From TMED14 sp964475135 (GTDB taxonomy: Bacteria > Bacteroidota > Bacteroidia > Flavobacteriales > Schleiferiaceae), in assembly GCA_964475135.1 (NCBI GenBank), contig CAYYWL010000002.1, positions 16,336-80,335 on the forward strand: a stretch of DNA of 64,000 nucleotides. The letters run 5' to 3'. Below are positions 52,280 to 61,607 of this stretch, piece by piece (position 1 is the stretch's first letter; each line of letters starts with the position of its first letter). The notes below the pieces were generated by a model that was given only the letters and a program-made list of their open reading frames with translations, was not told where the DNA came from and did not search any database. The translations under genes were made by a program, and so were the position numbers.

Positions 52280-53439
52280 GTCCCAGATTCTTCAACCAGA
52301 AAGCCATGGTCGTCGGCGCCGGAGCCATGGGTGGAGGCATCGCCCAAGTCCTCGTCGAGGCCGGTTGGGAAGTCCTTTTGTACGACACCCAGGACGCTTC
52401 CCTCGAGAACGGTATTGCCCGCGTGCGCGCCGTCTGGGACAAGCTCGCCGAAAAGGGTAAAATCAGCGACGCGCAGCGTTCCGCCTACAACCAGCAACTA
52501 AGCGCCGCCTACGTGCTTCGCGAGGCCGCCGACGTGAGCCTCGCCATCGAAGCGATTTACGAAAACCTCGAAGCCAAGCGCTCGGTCTTCACCACCCTCG
52601 ACGACGTGGTGCGCGAAGACTGCATTTTGGCGACCAACACCTCGTCGCTCAGTGTTTCGTCGATTGCCGCCGGCGTGAAGCGCCCCGAGCGCGTCGTGGG
52701 ACTGCACTTTTTTAACCCGGCTCCACTGATGCCGCTGGTTGAAATTGTTCCCGGAATCGCCACCGCCCCTGAGGTCGTCGAGGCCTGCGTAGCCGCGGTG
52801 GCCGCCTGGGGCAAAGTAGGCGTGGTGGCCAAAGACACCCCCGGATTTCTCGTCAACCGCATCGCGCGACCGTTCTACGGCGAAGCCCTGCACCTGTTCG
52901 AAGAGCAGGTGGCCGACATGGCCACCATTGACTGGGCGCTGACCGAACTGGGCGGGTTTCGCATGGGGCCATTTGCCCTTATGGACCTCATCGGGCACGA
53001 CGTCAACTACGTCGTCACCGAAACAGTTTGGAAGCAGTTCTACTACGACCCCCGCTTTCGCCCCAGCCTCAGCCAGAAGCGCCTGCTCGACGCCGGGTGG
53101 CTTGGCCGCAAGTCCGGCCGCGGGTTTTACGACTACCGCAACGGCGCGACGCTCCCTGAACCCACGCGCGACGAGGCCCTTGGCCGTGGCATTGTTGACC
53201 GCGTGGTGGCCATGCTGATTAATGAGGCCGCGGATGCAGTGTACCGAGGAATCGGAACTGAATCAGACGTCGAGACCGCCATGCTCAAAGGCGTCAACTA
53301 CCCCAAGGGCTTAATTGCCTGGGGCCGTGAGTGGGGCTGGACCAAAGTCCGCGATCACATCGAAGACCTTCACCGCCGCACCGGCGACGCCCGCTACCGC
53401 GTCTGCCCGTGGATTCACGACCAAATTTCTGCCAAATGA
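52276..53439 (+). CDS. paaH: 3-hydroxyacyl-CoA dehydrogenase PaaH
   Basis: The 387-residue NAD-dependent enzyme oxidises 3-hydroxyadipyl-CoA. The Rossmann motif VVGAGAMGGGIAQVL starts at residue 12, LHFFNPAPLMPLVE has the catalytic His, and two C-terminal 3HCDH domains follow (GFLVNRI..., then INEAADAVYRGIGTE). Length below the usual 480-500 of PaaH reflects a shorter C terminus. Confidence 0.93.
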   Translation: MSPRFFNQKAMVVGAGAMGGGIAQVLVEAGWEVLLYDTQDASLENGIARVRAVWDKLAEKGKISDAQRSAYNQQLSAAYVLREAADVSLAIEAIYENLEAKRSVFTTLDDVVREDCILATNTSSLSVSSIAAGVKRPERVVGLHFFNPAPLMPLVEIVPGIATAPEVVEACVAAVAAWGKVGVVAKDTPGFLVNRIARPFYGEALHLFEEQVADMATIDWALTELGGFRMGPFALMDLIGHDVNYVVTETVWKQFYYDPRFRPSLSQKRLLDAGWLGRKSGRGFYDYRNGATLPEPTRDEALGRGIVDRVVAMLINEAADAVYRGIGTESDVETAMLKGVNYPKGLIAWGREWGWTKVRDHIEDLHRRTGDARYRVCPWIHDQISAK

Positions 53440-53921
53440 ACTACCTAATGTCTGCGGTGGACCGCGTGCGCAGCTGGACCGACGAAGAGTACGGCGCAAA
53501 CCTCGGCGTCTTTTTGGACGAACAACCCATGCTCTTCTCGTGGCTCATTCGCCTCAGCGAAGAGTTCGACGACGACGTCCACGAACAATTGGTGCGCAGC
53601 GCGATGGTGCTCCGCGAGGGCTTTCGCGGCATGGGCCTCGCCGTCGGAACCATCTCAGACGCCTGCATCACCGACGTCACCACAGAGGTCGTCGAAGCGT
53701 TTGAAGCGCTTGAAAACGAGGTTGAAGTCATCGACCTCGAGGGAATCGAAAAAGTTGCCCGCTCACCCTTTGTGCACACTGAGGTGCGGAACTTCCTGCA
53801 CCAAGAGCTCCGCGCCGGCCTTCCGCGCGGCGAAGCCGACCAGCACAACCTTATGCTCGTGGTCGACATCCTCATCGGATGCTTCGAAGAATCCGTCGAA
53901 CAACCCGGAGCCAACGCATGA
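53436..53921 (+). CDS. Acidic protein of unknown function within the paa operon
   Basis: The 161-residue product is soluble, acidic and mostly helical by composition, with no signal or transmembrane segment and no motif I can place. It is locked into the operon: its ATG overlaps paaH and its stop overlaps paaI, both ATGA. This argues that it is a real gene working with the phenylacetate enzymes, perhaps structurally. Other paa clusters I know lack a gene here. Confidence 0.75.
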   Translation: MNYLMSAVDRVRSWTDEEYGANLGVFLDEQPMLFSWLIRLSEEFDDDVHEQLVRSAMVLREGFRGMGLAVGTISDACITDVTTEVVEAFEALENEVEVIDLEGIEKVARSPFVHTEVRNFLHQELRAGLPRGEADQHNLMLVVDILIGCFEESVEQPGANA

Positions 53922-54337
53922 ACGCCCCCGAGATTGTCGCCCAAATGATGCAGCGAGACGCATTCAGCCAGTGGCTCGGCGTGACGGTGCTCGTGGCGGA
54001 ACCCGGTCACTGCGTTCTCGAAGCCCGCGTGCGCAACGAAACCCTCAACGGGTTCAGCATCGCCCACGGAGGCCTCACCTACAGCTTGGCTGACAGCGCC
54101 TTGGCATTCGCCAGCAACGGTCACGGCCAGCATGCCGTGTCCATCGAAACCAGCATCGCGCACCTCAAACCCGTGGCCGCCGGCGACCTCCTCACGGCCG
54201 AAGCCGTAGAGCGCCACCGCAGCAAAACCCTTGGGCGCTACGACGTCACCGTCCGCCGCGACGGCACTGACGTGGCCCACTTTCGCGGAACCGTATTTTT
54301 TAAAGACACCCCATGGCAACCCGAAGCGCATACTTAG
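53918..54337 (+). CDS. paaI: Phenylacetate pathway hotdog thioesterase PaaI
   Basis: The 139-residue hotdog thioesterase rescues CoA from dead-end intermediates. LNGFSIAHGGLTYSLADSALAFASN contains the active-site Asn/His-Gly-Gly and Asp59 (short form: HGGLTYSLADSALAFASN). I start at the ATGA overlap. paaJ overlaps its last 25 bp in another frame. Confidence 0.94.
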   Translation: MNAPEIVAQMMQRDAFSQWLGVTVLVAEPGHCVLEARVRNETLNGFSIAHGGLTYSLADSALAFASNGHGQHAVSIETSIAHLKPVAAGDLLTAEAVERHRSKTLGRYDVTVRRDGTDVAHFRGTVFFKDTPWQPEAHT

Positions 54338-55530
54338 TTGACGGAGTACGAACCCCCATTGGCAGCCTCGGCGGAAGCCTGAGCACCGTCCGCGCCGACG
54401 ACCTCGCGGCCCACGCGCTGCGCGCCCTCGTCGCCCGCCACCCCAAGCTTGACCTCTCGGCCATTGACGATGCCTACCTAGGCTGCGCCAACCAGGCCGG
54501 CGAAGACAACCGCAACGTGGCCCGCATGGCCACCTTGCTCGCCGGCATTCCGCACACGGTGGCGGCCGAAACCGTGAACCGCCTCTGCGCCAGCGGCTTA
54601 TCGGCCGTTCAGCACGCCGCCCGCGCCATCCTCTCGGGCGAAGGCGACCTGCTCCTGGCCGGAGGCGTCGAGCACATGACCCGCGCCCCCTACGCCATGT
54701 CCAAGCCCTCTAAGGCCTTTGGCAACGACAGCCAGATGTACGACACCACCTTCGGCTGGCGCTTCGTCAACCCCGAAATGAAGCGGCTCTACGGCACCGA
54801 CGCCATGGGCGAAACCGCCGAAAACCTCGCCGACCAGTTCGCCATCTCGCGCGAGGACCAAGACGCCCTCGCCCTGCGCAGCCAGCAGCGCGCTGCCGCG
54901 GCCGTCGCCCGCGGCTTCACCGCCGGTGAACTCGCCCCCGTATCCATCCCGCAGCGCAAAGGAGACTCCGTCGTCTTCGCCCACGACGAATTCGCCAAGC
55001 CCGCCACGACCCTCGAAGGCCTCGCGGGGTTGCGCCCCGCCTTCCGCCCCCACGGAAGCGTCACTGCCGGCAACGCCTCAGGCCTGAACGACGGTTCCGC
55101 CGCCCTCCTGATCGCCTCTGAAGACGCCCTGCGCGCCCACGCACTAACGCCCTTGGCTCGCATCGTCGCGAGCGGAGTCTCTGGCGTCGAACCCCGCATC
55201 ATGGGCATCGGTCCCGTGCCTGCCACCCAGCTTGCCCTCAAGCGCGCCGGACTCACCTTGGCCGACATCGACCACATCGAACTCAACGAAGCCTTTGCCG
55301 CCCAAGCCCTCGCGGTCACGCGCAGCCTCGGCCTCGACGACCTCGATCCGCGCATCAACCCCAACGGCGGAGCCATCGCCCTGGGCCACCCCCTGGGGAT
55401 GTCCGGTGCCCGCCTGGCCCTTACCGCCGCCCGTGCCCTGCACGAAACCCAAGGCCGCTACGCCCTCGTCACCATGTGCATCGGGGTCGGCCAGGGTTAT
55501 GCGGTGATCTTGGAGCGCGCCAGCAACTAG
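54313..55530 (+). CDS. paaJ: 3-oxoadipyl-CoA/3-oxo-5,6-dehydrosuberyl-CoA thiolase
   Basis: This 405-residue thiolase has the nucleophile Cys92 in NRLCASGLSA, His359 in GHPLGMSGAR and Cys389 in CIGVGQG. It completes two thiolysis steps, giving acetyl-CoA and succinyl-CoA. The last codons, SN-stop, come from the intergenic string CCAGCAACTAG. Confidence 0.94.
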   Translation: MATRSAYLVDGVRTPIGSLGGSLSTVRADDLAAHALRALVARHPKLDLSAIDDAYLGCANQAGEDNRNVARMATLLAGIPHTVAAETVNRLCASGLSAVQHAARAILSGEGDLLLAGGVEHMTRAPYAMSKPSKAFGNDSQMYDTTFGWRFVNPEMKRLYGTDAMGETAENLADQFAISREDQDALALRSQQRAAAAVARGFTAGELAPVSIPQRKGDSVVFAHDEFAKPATTLEGLAGLRPAFRPHGSVTAGNASGLNDGSAALLIASEDALRAHALTPLARIVASGVSGVEPRIMGIGPVPATQLALKRAGLTLADIDHIELNEAFAAQALAVTRSLGLDDLDPRINPNGGAIALGHPLGMSGARLALTAARALHETQGRYALVTMCIGVGQGYAVILERASN

Positions 55531-55566
55531 CTGCCAGCAACTAGCAACTAGTAGCTAGTAGCTCAG
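55521..55566. repeat. CTAGTAA string forming the ends of two convergent genes
   Basis: CCAGCAACTAG, CTGCCAGCAACTAG and CAACTAGTAGCTAG run together. The stop codons of paaJ (55528-55530) and of the E1 gene on the other strand (55555-55557) both lie inside it. Confidence 0.6.
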
Positions 55567-57591
55567 CAGCCCCTCCAACGCCACCCGCACCTTGTCCGCA
55601 TTGGGTAAGTAGGTGGCTTCCAGCGTTTTGTTGAGCGGAATGGCTGGGGTGTCCTCGGCGCCCAGCACGCGCACGGGCGCGTCGAGGGCGGTAAAGCACT
55701 CTTCTTGAATTCGTGCGGCAATAGAGCGCGCAAACGGCTGCACTGAGGGCTCTTCAGTGAGCACCAAGATGCGTCCGTGGGCACGAGCTCGATCAAACAC
55801 TAGCGCTTCGTCCCAAGGAGAAAGGCTGCGCAAATCGAGGACTTCGACGGGCATTCCGGCAGACGCTTCGAGCGCCCAGTACACCCCGCGGCCGTAGGTT
55901 ACGACCAAGGCTGTGGGTTCGCCCTCGGGCTCTGCGGCACGCACGATGCGGCCCTTGCCGATGGGAATGACGTAGTCGGCGTCTGGCTCGACGGTCTTGG
56001 CGCCCTCGGTGCCCTTGATTTTGGACCAGTACAGGCCTTTGTGTTCGAGCACCACGACGGGGTTGGGATCCGCGTAGGCGGCCTTCAGCAATCCTTTGAG
56101 GTCGGCCCCGGTGGACGGGTAGACGACTTTGATTCCGCGAATGGCGGTCACGACCGACTCCACGCTTGAAGAGTGAAACGGACCGCCGCTGCCGTAGGCT
56201 CCGATCGGAACCCGCAAAATCATATCCGCCGTCCACTTGCCGTTGGTGAGGTAGTGGGCGCGCGAAAGCTCGGTGAACAGCTGGTTTAGGCCGGGCCAGA
56301 TGTAGTCGGCGAACTGAACCTCGACGATGGGCTTGAGGCCCACGGCGGCCATTCCCACGGTGCTTCCGACGATGAAGGCCTCTTGGATCGGGGTGTTGAA
56401 GACGCGGTCGTCTCCAAACTGCTGGGCGAGCGTGGCGGCTTCACGAAACACGCCACCGAGTCGGCGCCCCACGTCTTGGCCGTAGAGCAGGGCTTCGGGG
56501 TGGGCGTCAAGGATTTCGCGCACAGCAAACAGGGCGCTGTCAACCATCACGGTGCGCTCGCGGCCGGCGGGCTCACGGGTTCCGCGCTCTTCGGTCACGG
56601 ACGTCGGAGCCAGTCGGTGCGTGTACAAATCACTGGGCGCGGGGTCCGGAGCCTCCAAAGCGCGCTCGTAGTCAGCTTGAACGCGGGCACGGGCGGCATC
56701 GACTAGGGCGTCGAGCTCTACAGGCTTGTGCCCGTCGGACAGTAGGGCGGCGCGCAACTTCGGGAAGGGGTCGCGGGCGCGGGCCTCGTCGAGGTCGTCG
56801 CGGTACCACTCCATGCGAACGCCTGAGGTGTGGTGGTTCAAAAGCGGAACCTTAGCGTGCACCAGCACCGGGCCCCGCTTTTTGCGCATCGTGCGCAGCA
56901 CGTCCTTGAGGGCTGCGTGGCAGGCGGCGTAGTCGGTTCCGTCGACCTGAACGACGTCGATTCCGGGAAAGCCTTGGGCGTACTGCGCGGCGTTTCCGGC
57001 CCTCGTTTCGGCCGCGTTGGCCGAGATGTCCCAGCCGTTGTCTTGGACCAGTACTAGCAGTGGGAAGCGTTTAAGCGCAGCCATTTGAAGCGCTTCACTC
57101 ACTTCGCCCTCGGTCATCGCCGCGTCACCGATCGAGCAGACCGAAATGGGCTTGGCTCCGCCCCACTCGGCCGTAAGGCCCTGCTTTTCGCGGTACTGAA
57201 TGCCCATTGCGGCTCCGGCAGCCGGAATCGCCTGCATTCCCGTAGCCGACGACTGGTGCGGAATTTTGGGCTTGTCGGCATCGCGCAGCGAAGGATGGCT
57301 GTAGTAGGTGCGTCCGCCTGAAAAGGGGTCGTCGCGCTTGGCCAGCAGCTGCAGCATGAGGTCGTAGGGCGTCATTCCGATACCCAGAAGCATCGCGTCG
57401 TCGCGGTAGTAGGGGTACAAAAGATCGTTCGGCTCGAGCTGGGTTGCCAGCGCCAGCTGAATCGCTTCATGCCCGCGCGCGGTAGCGTGCACGTAGGTCG
57501 CCGTCACCTCTTTGTTGGCTTCGTACAGCTCGGCCATCGCCTTGGCTGTGGCCATCAATTCAAACGCGTGAAGTGCGGAACCTTTTTTCAT
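55555..57591 (-). CDS. 2-oxoacid dehydrogenase E1, fused alpha-beta subunits
   Basis: The protein has 678 residues. The N-terminal half (about 1-320) is the E1-alpha TPP domain with GDAAMTEGEVSEALQMAALK and VQDNGWDIS. The C-terminal half (about 345-678) is the E1-beta transketolase-like part (EDVGRRLGG-like GQDVGRRLGGVF, VEVQFADYIWPG). Fusion of both in one chain is typical of Bacteroidota branched-chain or pyruvate-type E1. It would decarboxylate a 2-oxoacid, passing the acyl group to lipoylated E2 encoded elsewhere. Branched-chain keto acids are more likely than pyruvate; not certain. ATGA overlap with DUF3078. Confidence 0.88.
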   Translation of the reverse strand: MKKGSALHAFELMATAKAMAELYEANKEVTATYVHATARGHEAIQLALATQLEPNDLLYPYYRDDAMLLGIGMTPYDLMLQLLAKRDDPFSGGRTYYSHPSLRDADKPKIPHQSSATGMQAIPAAGAAMGIQYREKQGLTAEWGGAKPISVCSIGDAAMTEGEVSEALQMAALKRFPLLVLVQDNGWDISANAAETRAGNAAQYAQGFPGIDVVQVDGTDYAACHAALKDVLRTMRKKRGPVLVHAKVPLLNHHTSGVRMEWYRDDLDEARARDPFPKLRAALLSDGHKPVELDALVDAARARVQADYERALEAPDPAPSDLYTHRLAPTSVTEERGTREPAGRERTVMVDSALFAVREILDAHPEALLYGQDVGRRLGGVFREAATLAQQFGDDRVFNTPIQEAFIVGSTVGMAAVGLKPIVEVQFADYIWPGLNQLFTELSRAHYLTNGKWTADMILRVPIGAYGSGGPFHSSSVESVVTAIRGIKVVYPSTGADLKGLLKAAYADPNPVVVLEHKGLYWSKIKGTEGAKTVEPDADYVIPIGKGRIVRAAEPEGEPTALVVTYGRGVYWALEASAGMPVEVLDLRSLSPWDEALVFDRARAHGRILVLTEEPSVQPFARSIAARIQEECFTALDAPVRVLGAEDTPAIPLNKTLEATYLPNADKVRVALEGLLSY

Positions 57592-58466
57592 TTTTTGCCG
57601 AATTCGTAGGTGAGCCCGAGGCCCATAAACTGTTTGGTTTGGATGCCTGAAGCGTCAAGTTTACCGTCGCCGTTGGTGTCGCGCAAAAGCACGTCCCGAT
57701 CGAAGAGGTTTTGGCTCCGGAGCGTGATGCTCAGCGGACCCTTATTCTTGTACACCAGCAGCAAGTCGCTGTCGATGTCGACACTAAACGGGGCCTGCAG
57801 GTAGTTCGCAAACGCGTTCAGGCGAAGGTCCATTTTGATTCCGCCCTTGAACGAACGCTGAAAGCGAGCATTGCCGTACAAACCCAATTCTTGACGGAAC
57901 CGCTGGCCCGGCATCAACCCAAACACCCCTTGGGCACTTAAGGCGCTGTCGAGCACCCACGTGAACTTGGCCGTCACGGGCGACGCGTACAGGTCCAGTC
58001 CGTCCGTTTTGTGGGTTAGGCCGACCCCCGCGATTCCGTAGGCGGGCGCAAAGGCACGCGAGACATAAACACTGTCGCCAGGTTTGGCAAAGCCCTTAAC
58101 AAACTGTGTTTTAAAACTTGAAAATCCCGAAACCTTCCAGAGCGGATCCTCGCGCAAGAGGTAGTCAAAGCGCGTCGCGTACTCGAGCTTGTCGTCGATT
58201 TTGCGCGTGATTCCCTCTTGAATGTTGAGGCTGTAGGTGGCGTCCAAAAGCTGTTCCCAGCGCCACTTTCCGCGCACGGCGATGGCCTGCTGGCGCAGGA
58301 TGGCTCCGGCGGCGAGGTTGTTTTGGCCTCCGGCGTTCCACTGGCGCAGCACGGTCTGGTTAAAGCTCACGCCATAGATGGCCGGAAACGACCACTGGGT
58401 CGTGTCGCTCGCGGCCCACATACTGCCGCTGATGAGGCCCAAGGCCAAAAGCAGCAGGCGCCTCAC
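57588..58466 (-). CDS. DUF3078-family outer-membrane protein
   Basis: This 292-residue protein has a signal peptide (about 1-19). The N-terminal sequence GVSFNQTVLRQWNAGGQNNLAAGA corresponds to the conserved W-x-x-GG-x-N/S motif of DUF3078 (short form: QWNAGGQNN). Alternating hydrophobic strands ending in GLGLTYEFGKK suggest an outer-membrane beta-barrel. Function is not established. The GTG start overlaps the enoyl-CoA hydratase stop. Confidence 0.85.
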   Translation of the reverse strand: MRRLLLLALGLISGSMWAASDTTQWSFPAIYGVSFNQTVLRQWNAGGQNNLAAGAILRQQAIAVRGKWRWEQLLDATYSLNIQEGITRKIDDKLEYATRFDYLLREDPLWKVSGFSSFKTQFVKGFAKPGDSVYVSRAFAPAYGIAGVGLTHKTDGLDLYASPVTAKFTWVLDSALSAQGVFGLMPGQRFRQELGLYGNARFQRSFKGGIKMDLRLNAFANYLQAPFSVDIDSDLLLVYKNKGPLSITLRSQNLFDRDVLLRDTNGDGKLDASGIQTKQFMGLGLTYEFGKK

Positions 58467-59236
58467 GACTTCGTCAGAATAGCTTGAATGCGGCGTTGGG
58501 CGTCGTCAGTGCGAACCAAGCGTCCTGAAATGGCGGCCCGCTCCAAAAGGAGCTCTCCCCAGTGCTCGGTTCCGTGCCACAAGGCGTGCTTTAGGGCCAC
58601 CGTGGCCTCGACCGACTGGCCCGCGAGGCGCTCGGCCAACACGTCCACCGCGGCGTCCAGGGCTGCGGCGTCATCGACCACCTGGGCGTAGAGTCCGTGC
58701 TGCTGGGCCCAAGCGGCGCTGCGAAATTCCGTGGCGTCAATCGCCAACTGGCTCGTGGCGCTAAGGCCCATTTTGCGCTCCACGGCGGGTCCGACCACAA
58801 AGGGGCCGATGCCCACTGCCAGCTCGCTCAGTTTGACTGCGGCGTGCTGGGTCGCGATGCAGTAGTCTACGGCTGAGGCCAACCCGACGCCTCCGCCCAC
58901 GGCCTTGCCCTGCACGCGTCCGATAACAAACTTCGGAACCGTGCGAATCGCATTAATCACGTGCGCAAATCCGCTAAAAAATGCCAAGCCCTGAGCCTCG
59001 GTGCGAATGCTCGCGAGCTCGGTAAAGCTGGCTCCGCCGCAAAAAACCCGATCGCCTCCGCTGCGCAGTACGATGACGTGCACCGCGGGGTCGTGGCCCT
59101 CCTTGCGAATCGCTTGGGCCAAGTCAGCCAGCACGGCACTTGGCAGCGAGTTGCTTTGGGGGTGAAAAAACTCGATGTGGCTTACGGTTCCGCGGCGTTC
59201 GACGCGCACATAGCCTTCATTTGAATTTGGGTTCAT
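58463..59236 (-). CDS. Enoyl-CoA hydratase/isomerase (PaaF-like)
   Basis: This 257-residue crotonase-fold protein has the oxyanion segments RVFCGGASFTEL and VQGKAVGGGVGLASAVDYC. It is probably the 2,3-dehydroadipyl-CoA hydratase (PaaF) of this cluster, since no other candidate is seen. However, the glutamates typical of hydratases are not obvious and the second segment reads SELAVGIGPFVVG, so isomerase activity is possible. ATG 59236 is chosen at the ATGA overlap; a longer in-frame ORF starts at 59296. Confidence 0.8.
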   Translation of the reverse strand: MNPNSNEGYVRVERRGTVSHIEFFHPQSNSLPSAVLADLAQAIRKEGHDPAVHVIVLRSGGDRVFCGGASFTELASIRTEAQGLAFFSGFAHVINAIRTVPKFVIGRVQGKAVGGGVGLASAVDYCIATQHAAVKLSELAVGIGPFVVGPAVERKMGLSATSQLAIDATEFRSAAWAQQHGLYAQVVDDAAALDAAVDVLAERLAGQSVEATVALKHALWHGTEHWGELLLERAAISGRLVRTDDAQRRIQAILTKS

Positions 59237-59571
59237 CGCTTGAAAAAACTGAGTTGTTCGATAGGGCAAACAAGGCTTCGGTAGCTGTCGTACCAACGGG
59301 CGCGGCCCTCACTTTTAGCCTCGGCGTGCAGTGCGGCTTTGCGCCAAGCATCTACGGCCACGGCGTCGCGCCAGTAGCTGATAAACACGGCATCTGGGCC
59401 ATTTCGCACGACCTCGTACCCAAGAAAGCCATCGATTTTTGCTACGGCTTCCATCGTGGCGTCGCTCATCGCATCATAGCCCTCGGGGCTCGGATTCACG
59501 GGGCGCTCCGACGAAAAAATCACAGCGTAGTTGCCGGGCTTTAGGTCGAGGTTGGGGTTGAGGAAGCTCAT
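59233..59571 (-). CDS. Antibiotic biosynthesis monooxygenase (ABM)-domain protein
   Basis: The 112-residue protein is a single ABM/dimeric alpha-beta barrel domain: NYAVIFSSERP, MEAVAKIDGFLGYEVVR, VFISYWRDAVAVDAWR and the late HAEAKSEGRARWYDSYR. Such proteins may be cofactor-free oxygenases or heme-binding. It is coupled on both sides by ATGA overlaps between paaZ and the hydratase, which suggests a role in phenylacetate breakdown. Confidence 0.83.
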   Translation of the reverse strand: MSFLNPNLDLKPGNYAVIFSSERPVNPSPEGYDAMSDATMEAVAKIDGFLGYEVVRNGPDAVFISYWRDAVAVDAWRKAALHAEAKSEGRARWYDSYRSLVCPIEQLSFFKR

Positions 59572-61595
59572 GCCTGGTTCCGCTTTTTAACCATGGTCAA
59601 AATGGTGGCCACGGCGACCACTTCGGTCGTTTCGTCGACCACCTCGACGTAGTACTTGACGATGCCTTTGGTAATGTCTTCAGGGCTGCGCTTCTCTTGG
59701 TCGATCTTTTCTTGAACCGTGAGCTTCACCTGAATCGTAGAACCCGGGTACACGGGTTTGGTGAAGCGGCACGTGTCAATGCCGTAGTTGAGCAGCACGG
59801 GGCCTTTGGGCGGATCCACAAACAGTCCGGCGGCACGACTCAAAATGAAGTACCCGTGGGCCACACGGCCGGTAAAAATGGTGCCCTCGAGGCTGCTGGC
59901 GTCCATGTGGGCGTAGAACTTGTCGCCGCTGAGCTCCGCAAAGTCCTCAATATCCTGCAGCGTGACCGTGTGGGTCGCGGTCGTGACGGTGTCACCGATG
60001 CGCAGGTCCTCAAAGTGCTGGCGAAACAGATGCGGATTCGCCTCCGGGCGGTCTGCGCCGGGGTAGTAGCGCTCAGCAACATGGCTGAGCACGTTGGGGT
60101 GGCCTTGAACGGCCACGCGCTGCAGGTAGTGCATCACGCCGCGGATTCCGCCCATCTCTTCGCCGTCGCCGGCGCGTCCGGGTCCGCCGTGGGTGAGCAG
60201 CGGCATGGGCGAGCCGTGGCCCGTGCTCTCTTTGGCGGAACTCGAATCCAGCACCAGCACGCGCCCGTGGCTGTAGCCCGCCTCAAGCACAAATTCTTTG
60301 GCCGCATCCTTGTCGGCCGTCACAATAGACGAAACCAACGATCCGCCGCCCATCGCGGCAATCTGGGCCGCTTCGGCCACGTCGCGGTAGGGCATCAAGG
60401 TCGCAACCGGTCCAAAAGCCTCGATGCGGTGGGCTGCATTCGCCTCGAGCGGACGCGCGCAGCGCATCAGCAGGGGCTGGTAGTAGGCTCCGTCTGCACC
60501 GCCGTCTACCGAACCGTAGACGACTTCGTTCTCTCCCGCCAAAACCTGAGCGGCTTCGCGCACGCGTTCAGCCTGCAGGGCCGTGGCCAAGGGGCCCATG
60601 CGGACGCCCTCTTGAGCGGGGTCTCCCAGCCGCACGCCGGCAAGGCGTTGGGCCACTGCCGTTTGCACGGCCTCAAGCTGCCCCTCCGGAACAATAATTC
60701 GGCGTACCGCCGTACACTTCTGGCCGGCCTTGATGGTCATTTCTTTGGCGACTTCCTTGACAAACAGGTCAAACTCGGGGGTTCCGGCCACGGCGTCAGG
60801 CCCAAGCACCGTCGCATTCAGCGAGTCGGCCTCGAGGTTAAACGGAACGCCCAACTCTGCAAATCGGCCGGTGGACTTTAGCCGGTAGCCCGTTGCATAC
60901 GATCCCGTAAACGTCACCACGTCCTGGCGCTGCACCGGGTCGAGGATTCCGTGGCCCTTGCCCACCACTAGCTGTAGCGCGCCCTCGGGCAGAATTCCGC
61001 TCGAAATAATGTCGCGCACGACGCGTTCGGTCAAAAAGCTCGTGAATTCCGAGGGTTTGACCACCGCCGGAACGCCCGCCAAGAGGTTCACCGCAATCTT
61101 CTCGAGCATGCCCCAGACCGGGAAGTTGAACGCGTTGATGTGCACCGCCACCCCGCGCAGCGGGAGCATCAGGTGCTGGCCACCAAAGGTTCCGCCCTTT
61201 GAAAGCTTAACGAGGCCGCCGTCGACGTGGTAGGGCAAATCCGGAAACTCACGGCGCAGCGACGCGTACGTGTAGAGGTTGCCAATGCCGCCCTCGATGT
61301 CGATCCACGAGTCGACGCGGGTGGCTCCGGTCGCGTAGCTCACGGCGTAGTAGTCCTCCTTGCGCGCCTGCAGGTGCATTGCCAAAGCCTTGAGCATCAG
61401 GCCACGCTGCGGAAACGTCATTGCCCTCAACGCGGAACCGCCCACGCGGCGCCCGTAATCCAGCACCTCGGCGTAGTTCAGGCCAAGGCTCGAAACCTCT
61501 CCCAGCTCCGCTCCCGTCACCGCATGCCGGGCGACGTATTCGGCGTCTGCACCCGGCGTCCACTGGCCGAGCACGTAGTTTTCAAAACGTTTCAT
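59568..61595 (-). CDS. paaZ: Oxepin-CoA hydrolase / 3-oxo-5,6-dehydrosuberyl-CoA semialdehyde dehydrogenase
   Basis: This bifunctional ring-opening enzyme of 675 residues has an aldehyde dehydrogenase domain (about 1-520) with Cys294 in AGQKCTAVRR and Glu255 in NLEADSLN. The MaoC-like (R)-hydratase domain (about 535-675) has SGDKFYAHMD. The key residues sit one position from those of E. coli PaaZ. It starts the leftward unit and is followed by ABM, hydratase, DUF3078 and E1 genes, all coupled. Confidence 0.95.
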   Translation of the reverse strand: MKRFENYVLGQWTPGADAEYVARHAVTGAELGEVSSLGLNYAEVLDYGRRVGGSALRAMTFPQRGLMLKALAMHLQARKEDYYAVSYATGATRVDSWIDIEGGIGNLYTYASLRREFPDLPYHVDGGLVKLSKGGTFGGQHLMLPLRGVAVHINAFNFPVWGMLEKIAVNLLAGVPAVVKPSEFTSFLTERVVRDIISSGILPEGALQLVVGKGHGILDPVQRQDVVTFTGSYATGYRLKSTGRFAELGVPFNLEADSLNATVLGPDAVAGTPEFDLFVKEVAKEMTIKAGQKCTAVRRIIVPEGQLEAVQTAVAQRLAGVRLGDPAQEGVRMGPLATALQAERVREAAQVLAGENEVVYGSVDGGADGAYYQPLLMRCARPLEANAAHRIEAFGPVATLMPYRDVAEAAQIAAMGGGSLVSSIVTADKDAAKEFVLEAGYSHGRVLVLDSSSAKESTGHGSPMPLLTHGGPGRAGDGEEMGGIRGVMHYLQRVAVQGHPNVLSHVAERYYPGADRPEANPHLFRQHFEDLRIGDTVTTATHTVTLQDIEDFAELSGDKFYAHMDASSLEGTIFTGRVAHGYFILSRAAGLFVDPPKGPVLLNYGIDTCRFTKPVYPGSTIQVKLTVQEKIDQEKRSPEDITKGIVKYYVEVVDETTEVVAVATILTMVKKRNQA

Positions 61596-61607
61596 TCGCT
61601 TAAGCGC

